Below are positions 5,491 to 7,929 of a stretch of DNA of 7,929 nucleotides, piece by piece. The notes under the pieces were generated by a model that saw nothing but the letters and a program-made list of their open reading frames with translations, ran no database searches and had not been told where the DNA came from. How positions within the stretch are numbered: the stretch's first letter is position 1; each line of letters opens with the position of its first letter. The stretch comes from Rhodoferax sp. Its GTDB lineage: Bacteria > Pseudomonadota > Gammaproteobacteria > Burkholderiales > Burkholderiaceae_C. The position numbers were made by a program, and so were the translations under genes. The stretch is taken from the NCBI GenBank assembly GCA_029865675.1, contig JARXAU010000004.1:1-7929 (forward strand), given 5' to 3'.

Positions 5491-6426
5491 TCAGCCAAAA
5501 TGCGCGCCCTGGGCCATCTGGCCCATGCGCGCCGCAATCGCTTGGAACTGGGCCACGGTGTCGCTAATGATTTTCTCCACCGACTCCACGCTGTGAATCA
5601 GCCCGGCAGATTCGCCCGCCAGCGCGGGTGCGGCGTTCATGTCGCCACCAAAGTAGACGCCCTGGATGCCATTAAAGCTGTCCGGCCCCATCAGCCCGGC
5701 CTCGTGAATTTTTTGGGTGAATTCCGTTTTCAGCGCGCGAATGCAGGGGCTGGACTTGGTATTGAGCATCCAGGTGCCGGTGATTTGGGCGTCCACAATG
5801 GCCTGCTTGTAGTGCGCGTGCACCGGGCTCTCGATGCTTGAGACAAAGCGGGTGCCCATCTGGATGGCCTCGGCACCCAGCGCAAATGCGGCGGCCATGC
5901 CGCGCCCGTCTACGATGCCACCCGCCGCAATCAACGGCACCTCCACCCGTTCGCGAATGGCTTGCAGCAGCACCAGGGTGCTCACCTCTTCCGGGTTTTT
6001 AAAGCCACCGCCCTCCCCGCCTTCGACCACTAAACCGTCCACCCCTGCATCCACGCATTTCAGGGCGGTGTCCAAGGTTGGGACTGCGTGGTAGACCACG
6101 ATGCCTGCGGCTTTGAGCGGTGCGATGAACTTGGCCGGGCTGCCTGCGGACGTGGTCACGAAGCGGATGCCCGATTCGCAGACAAAGCGCAGCATGGCGT
6201 CGTCTTTCAAAAAACGGATGGGCAGGTTCACGCCAAACGGCAGGCCGCTGGCCACCATGGTGCGGATTTCGCGCTTGCAGTTTTCGGTCTCGCCCGAGGA
6301 GGTTTCAATAATGCCTAAGCCGCCGGCGCGCGACACTGCGCTCGCCAGGGTGCTGCGAGCAATCCAGCCCATGGGAGCCTGGACAATGGGAAAGCGAGCG
6401 CCGGTGTGGGCGAGAACACGGTTCAT
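5491..6426 (-). CDS. Nitronate monooxygenase / 2-nitropropane dioxygenase-family flavoprotein
   Basis: The product is 311 residues, a cytoplasmic FMN-binding TIM-barrel enzyme of the NMO/NPD family, which oxidises alkyl nitronates and includes FabK-like enoyl-ACP reductases. Visible features are PIVQAPMGWI (13-22), SRAGGLGIIET (32-42), FGVNLPI (64-70), VVEGGEGGGFKN (133-144), and the flavin-phosphate region LIAAGGIVDGRGMAAAFALGAEAIQMGTRF (165-194, given here as one contiguous block of motifs). In well-studied class I enzymes the segment at 135-142 reads like QGxEAGGH; here His is replaced by Phe142 and Gln by Glu135, so the reaction may differ. The ATG at 6426 is chosen because the in-frame extension to 6525 looks non-coding. 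The Shine-Dalgarno is weak (GAAAGA). It converges on the previous gene with a 12-bp gap and shows no clear functional tie to the cluster. Confidence 0.85.
   Translation of the reverse strand: MNRVLAHTGARFPIVQAPMGWIARSTLASAVSRAGGLGIIETSSGETENCKREIRTMVASGLPFGVNLPIRFLKDDAMLRFVCESGIRFVTTSAGSPAKFIAPLKAAGIVVYHAVPTLDTALKCVDAGVDGLVVEGGEGGGFKNPEEVSTLVLLQAIRERVEVPLIAAGGIVDGRGMAAAFALGAEAIQMGTRFVSSIESPVHAHYKQAIVDAQITGTWMLNTKSSPCIRALKTEFTQKIHEAGLMGPDSFNGIQGVYFGGDMNAAPALAGESAGLIHSVESVEKIISDTVAQFQAIAARMGQMAQGAHFG
5497..5532 (-). terminator. Possible intrinsic terminator overlapping the flavoenzyme's 3' end
   Basis: GCGCGC (5502-5507) and TGGGCCA (5510-5516) pair with TGGCCCA (5519-5525) and GCGCGC (5527-5532): 13 pairs interrupted by a 2/1 internal loop. 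The formal loop is only 2 nt, so the top pairs would open. Read on the minus strand, the hairpin is followed by ATTTT. It lies inside the last codons of the flavoenzyme gene, so it may just be coding sequence. No T-run follows on the plus strand. Confidence 0.35.
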
Positions 6427-6634
6427 TGGCGGGTGTCTTTCAAAAAAAAGGGGACTTTGGGCGCTTAGACAAAGGGTTGAAACGCAAACCCAAACCTTGG
6501 GTCGACTGCTTTTGGCTTGCGGCACCCGAATGGTGAACTACCGACAAAGTCAATTTAATCACAAGTTCCCTTGCTGACACGCCCCAGGGCGCGCACGGCG
6601 CGCAGGCGTGTAAAGGCGGCGACAATAGCGGGCT
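6427..6634. promoter_or_regulatory. Divergent intergenic region between flavoenzyme and J-domain genes
   Basis: These 208 bases should hold promoters for both directions. Visible items are an A8 run at about 6451-6458; a perfect 6-bp inverted repeat ACCCAA/TTGGGT with a 3-bp centre at 6488-6502; a locally AT-rich patch around 6549-6563; a direct repeat of GGCGCGCA at 6588-6595 and 6597-6604; and GACAAT at 6621-6626, a -10-like hexamer only 8 bp before the ATG at 6635. No complete -35/-10 pair stands out on either strand. Confidence 0.4.
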
Positions 6635-6919
6635 ATGACGGACTTCTACAGCGCACTTGGCGTGCCCAGCAGTGCCAGCACCGCCGACATCAAAACCGCG
6701 TTTCGGCGCCTGGCCGCCCACTACCACCCGGACCGCAACGCCAGCCCCGACGCACCGGCACGCTTTCGGTCAGTCCAAGAAGCCTACGAAGTGCTGTCAA
6801 ACGACGACAAACGCCAAGCCTATGACGACAACCGCCGACGCAACCTGCTCGACGACCCGCTGCAAACTGCGCAGGGCATCTGGGGCAACTACCTGTCCCG
6901 AATCACTGAAACACCTTGA
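6635..6919 (+). CDS. Minimal J-domain (DnaJ-like) co-chaperone
   Basis: The product is 94 residues and almost entirely one J-domain: FYSALGVPSSASTADIKTAF (4-23, helices I-II), RRLAAHYHPDRN with the catalytic HPD at 31-33, and FRSVQEAYEVLSNDDKRQAYD (44-64, helices III-IV). The Gly/Phe and zinc-finger regions of true DnaJ are absent, so it is a class C J-protein. Such proteins stimulate the ATPase of an Hsp70 (DnaK type), usually for a specific client. The tail (65-94) has no recognised domain. The ATG at 6635 has only a poor Shine-Dalgarno. It precedes two unrecognised genes on the same strand; the next start is 14 bp after its stop, so the three are probably co-transcribed. Confidence 0.9.
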   Translation: MTDFYSALGVPSSASTADIKTAFRRLAAHYHPDRNASPDAPARFRSVQEAYEVLSNDDKRQAYDDNRRRNLLDDPLQTAQGIWGNYLSRITETP

Positions 6920-6933
6920 GACGAGACCTACCC

Positions 6934-7485
6934 ATGCGAACCTCCTCCTTTTTTGGCCAGCTGCGCTCGGCCTACGCCTCTGAGATCGACGACATGAGCT
7001 TCGACTCCGAAGGCAAAAACGTGCTGCGCCAGCGCCTGGCCGCACGGCGCAAAGAGCTGCCCTTTTTGCGCCAGATGATGGAACTCAGCCCAGAAATGGT
7101 GTCCGTGGTGTTCCACCAGGGTTTTCGCTTCAAAAACCCGGCGCTCATCGAGCATGTGCTCAGCCTGGAATCCGACGAATTTCCCGCCTGGGACACTTTG
7201 AGCGATGCCATCACGCTCGAACCCTGGGCGCAGCAACTGGCCGACGAGTTGTGCAAAGAACCCATGGGCGAGTGGCTGCTGACCGTGGCCGCAGGCCTGG
7301 AATATCTGTTTGCCAAGCCCGAGCGCGCCAGTGCCAAAGACCACAGCGAAGACGACGATGAGGACGGCGAGAAGGACGAGGGCGGCGGCCATGACGGCGA
7401 AGACGAAGAGGAAAAAGACGCCCGCGCCCGCGAAGAAGCGGGCCAGGACTGGATGGTGGAACAAGGCTTTGACCGCAAAGACTGA
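6934..7485 (+). CDS. Unrecognised protein with acidic C-terminal tail
   Basis: The product is 183 residues and no family is recognised. Residues 1-130 look like a mainly helical globular domain (for example LRQRLAARRKELPFLRQMME at 31-50 and a Trp-containing segment at 86-115). Residues about 137-168 are an Asp/Glu/Gly/Lys low-complexity tail, very acidic and probably disordered. The chain ends QDWMVEQGFDRKD. It has no signal peptide or membrane segment, so it is probably cytoplasmic. The ATG at 6934 is preferred; an in-frame TTG at 6916 overlaps the J-protein stop as TTGA and would add six residues. Neither start has a strong Shine-Dalgarno. Position directly after a J-protein suggests it could be a client or partner of that chaperone (inference). 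Confidence 0.75.
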   Translation: MRTSSFFGQLRSAYASEIDDMSFDSEGKNVLRQRLAARRKELPFLRQMMELSPEMVSVVFHQGFRFKNPALIEHVLSLESDEFPAWDTLSDAITLEPWAQQLADELCKEPMGEWLLTVAAGLEYLFAKPERASAKDHSEDDDEDGEKDEGGGHDGEDEEEKDARAREEAGQDWMVEQGFDRKD

Positions 7486-7506
7486 CTCCCGCCCCACGCA
7501 AATACC

Positions 7507-7511
7507 AAGGA
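7507..7511 (+). promoter_or_regulatory. Ribosome binding site for the gene starting at 7519
   Basis: AAGGA lies 7 bp upstream of the ATG at 7519, which is the only well-placed start in this frame. Confidence 0.7.
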
Positions 7512-7518
7512 CCCCGCC

Positions 7519-7929
7519 ATGAACCACCTCGCCCTGATTGCCAAAACCCAAAGCCTTATTGCCGCTGGCGACATCGTGGGCGCCGAGTCCGCCCTGGTGG
7601 AACTGGCCGACGCCGAGGGCGACGGCGCCTTGCTGGTAGTGCTGGAGCAGCTCCCCCCCAAAGACATCTTGGCGGTCATGCGCGAGTACGACGACTCCAA
7701 AGAATCGGTCATCAACTTGCTGGTCACACCCGAGCAGTTTGCCCGCGCGGTGGTCATAGAGAAGCAATACAAAGACCTGAGCCGCACGCATTTGCGCGGC
7801 ATGGTCAATTCAGTCATTTTTCGGGCCGACGGCGACCCAGTGGCGTTTTTGACCGCCATTGGCGACTTAGAAGGTGGCAGCGAGGCGCTGGCCGACTACT
7901 TTGCTGAGCGCTGGAGCCGCGTGGAAGCC
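7519..7929 (+). CDS. Unrecognised acidic protein, 3' end beyond the window
   Basis: The frame is open from the ATG at 7519 to the last base of the window (137 codons, no stop), so the gene is truncated by the window edge. The product starts MNHLALIAKTQSLIAAGDIV and looks helical and acidic. Helix-like segments include GAESALVELADAEGD (21-35), LEQLPPKDILAVMREYDD (42-59) and PEQFARAVVIEKQYKDL (71-87). It has no signal peptide. The 'EQLPPKDI...' segment faintly recalls helical-repeat proteins such as the MgtE N-terminal domain, but this is not strong enough to name it. It follows the acidic-tail gene after a 33-bp gap with its own good Shine-Dalgarno and probably belongs to the same unit. Confidence 0.75.
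   Translation, partial: MNHLALIAKTQSLIAAGDIVGAESALVELADAEGDGALLVVLEQLPPKDILAVMREYDDSKESVINLLVTPEQFARAVVIEKQYKDLSRTHLRGMVNSVIFRADGDPVAFLTAIGDLEGGSEALADYFAERWSRVEA

Noticed and set aside
6427..6525. N-terminal extension of the flavoenzyme to 6525
   Set aside because: The extra 33 residues do not resemble the family's start, whereas the sequence from 6426 begins like other NMO proteins.
6928..7859. Two overlapping minus-strand open frames of 287 and 295 residues
   Set aside because: They shadow the acidic-tail gene and its downstream neighbour. The plus strand has start codons, spacing and a good Shine-Dalgarno (7507-7511) that fit genes; the minus frames have low-complexity Ser- or Val/Phe-rich translations.

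Overview
The window is about 7.9 kb of GC-rich, densely coding bacterial DNA. Gene style, codon use and the mix of families (HupE/UreJ-type membrane protein, YHYH-domain lipoproteins, NMO-type flavoenzyme, small J-domain protein) suggest a betaproteobacterium of the Burkholderiales/Comamonadaceae type (Rhodoferax/Polaromonas-like). This placement is inference from style, not a database match.

Region 1 (1-348) is mostly non-coding. The first 61 bases may hold the last residues of an upstream gene, possibly the end of an outer-membrane beta-barrel. After a GC-rich non-coding stretch comes a sharp AT-rich island (259-330) with A-tracts. It carries two overlapping perfect inverted repeats just ahead of the first clear gene, which looks like a regulated promoter.

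Region 2 (349-5478) is a four-gene, same-strand cluster and the most interesting part. In order it encodes a lipoprotein with two Ig-like domains and a YHYH domain; a HupE/UreJ_2-type polytopic membrane protein with a periplasmic ectodomain; a second lipoprotein joining FN3, PEBP-like and YHYH domains; and a small secreted protein of unknown function. Junctions are tight: a 4-bp ATGA overlap, a 95-bp gap with an 8-bp tandem repeat, and a 1-bp TGATG overlap. All four products are predicted to be exported or membrane-bound. The two non-lipoproteins are both predicted to mature with histidine as the first residue. The parsimonious reading is one envelope system handling a transition metal (nickel, cobalt or copper) or a small ligand. 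HupE-family proteins are linked to nickel/cobalt, and the YHYH domains are rich in His, Tyr, Asp and Cys. The substrate cannot be read from the sequence.

Region 3 (5491-6426, minus strand) is a flavin-dependent nitronate monooxygenase/2-nitropropane dioxygenase-family protein. It converges on the cluster with only 12 bp between stop codons.

Region 4 (6635-7929, plus strand) is divergent from the flavoenzyme. It holds a minimal J-domain co-chaperone, an unrecognised 183-residue protein with a very acidic C-terminal tail, and the start of a third unrecognised acidic protein that runs off the window. Their tight spacing suggests one transcription unit. No RNA genes, insertion sequences, CRISPR arrays or attachment sites were seen.
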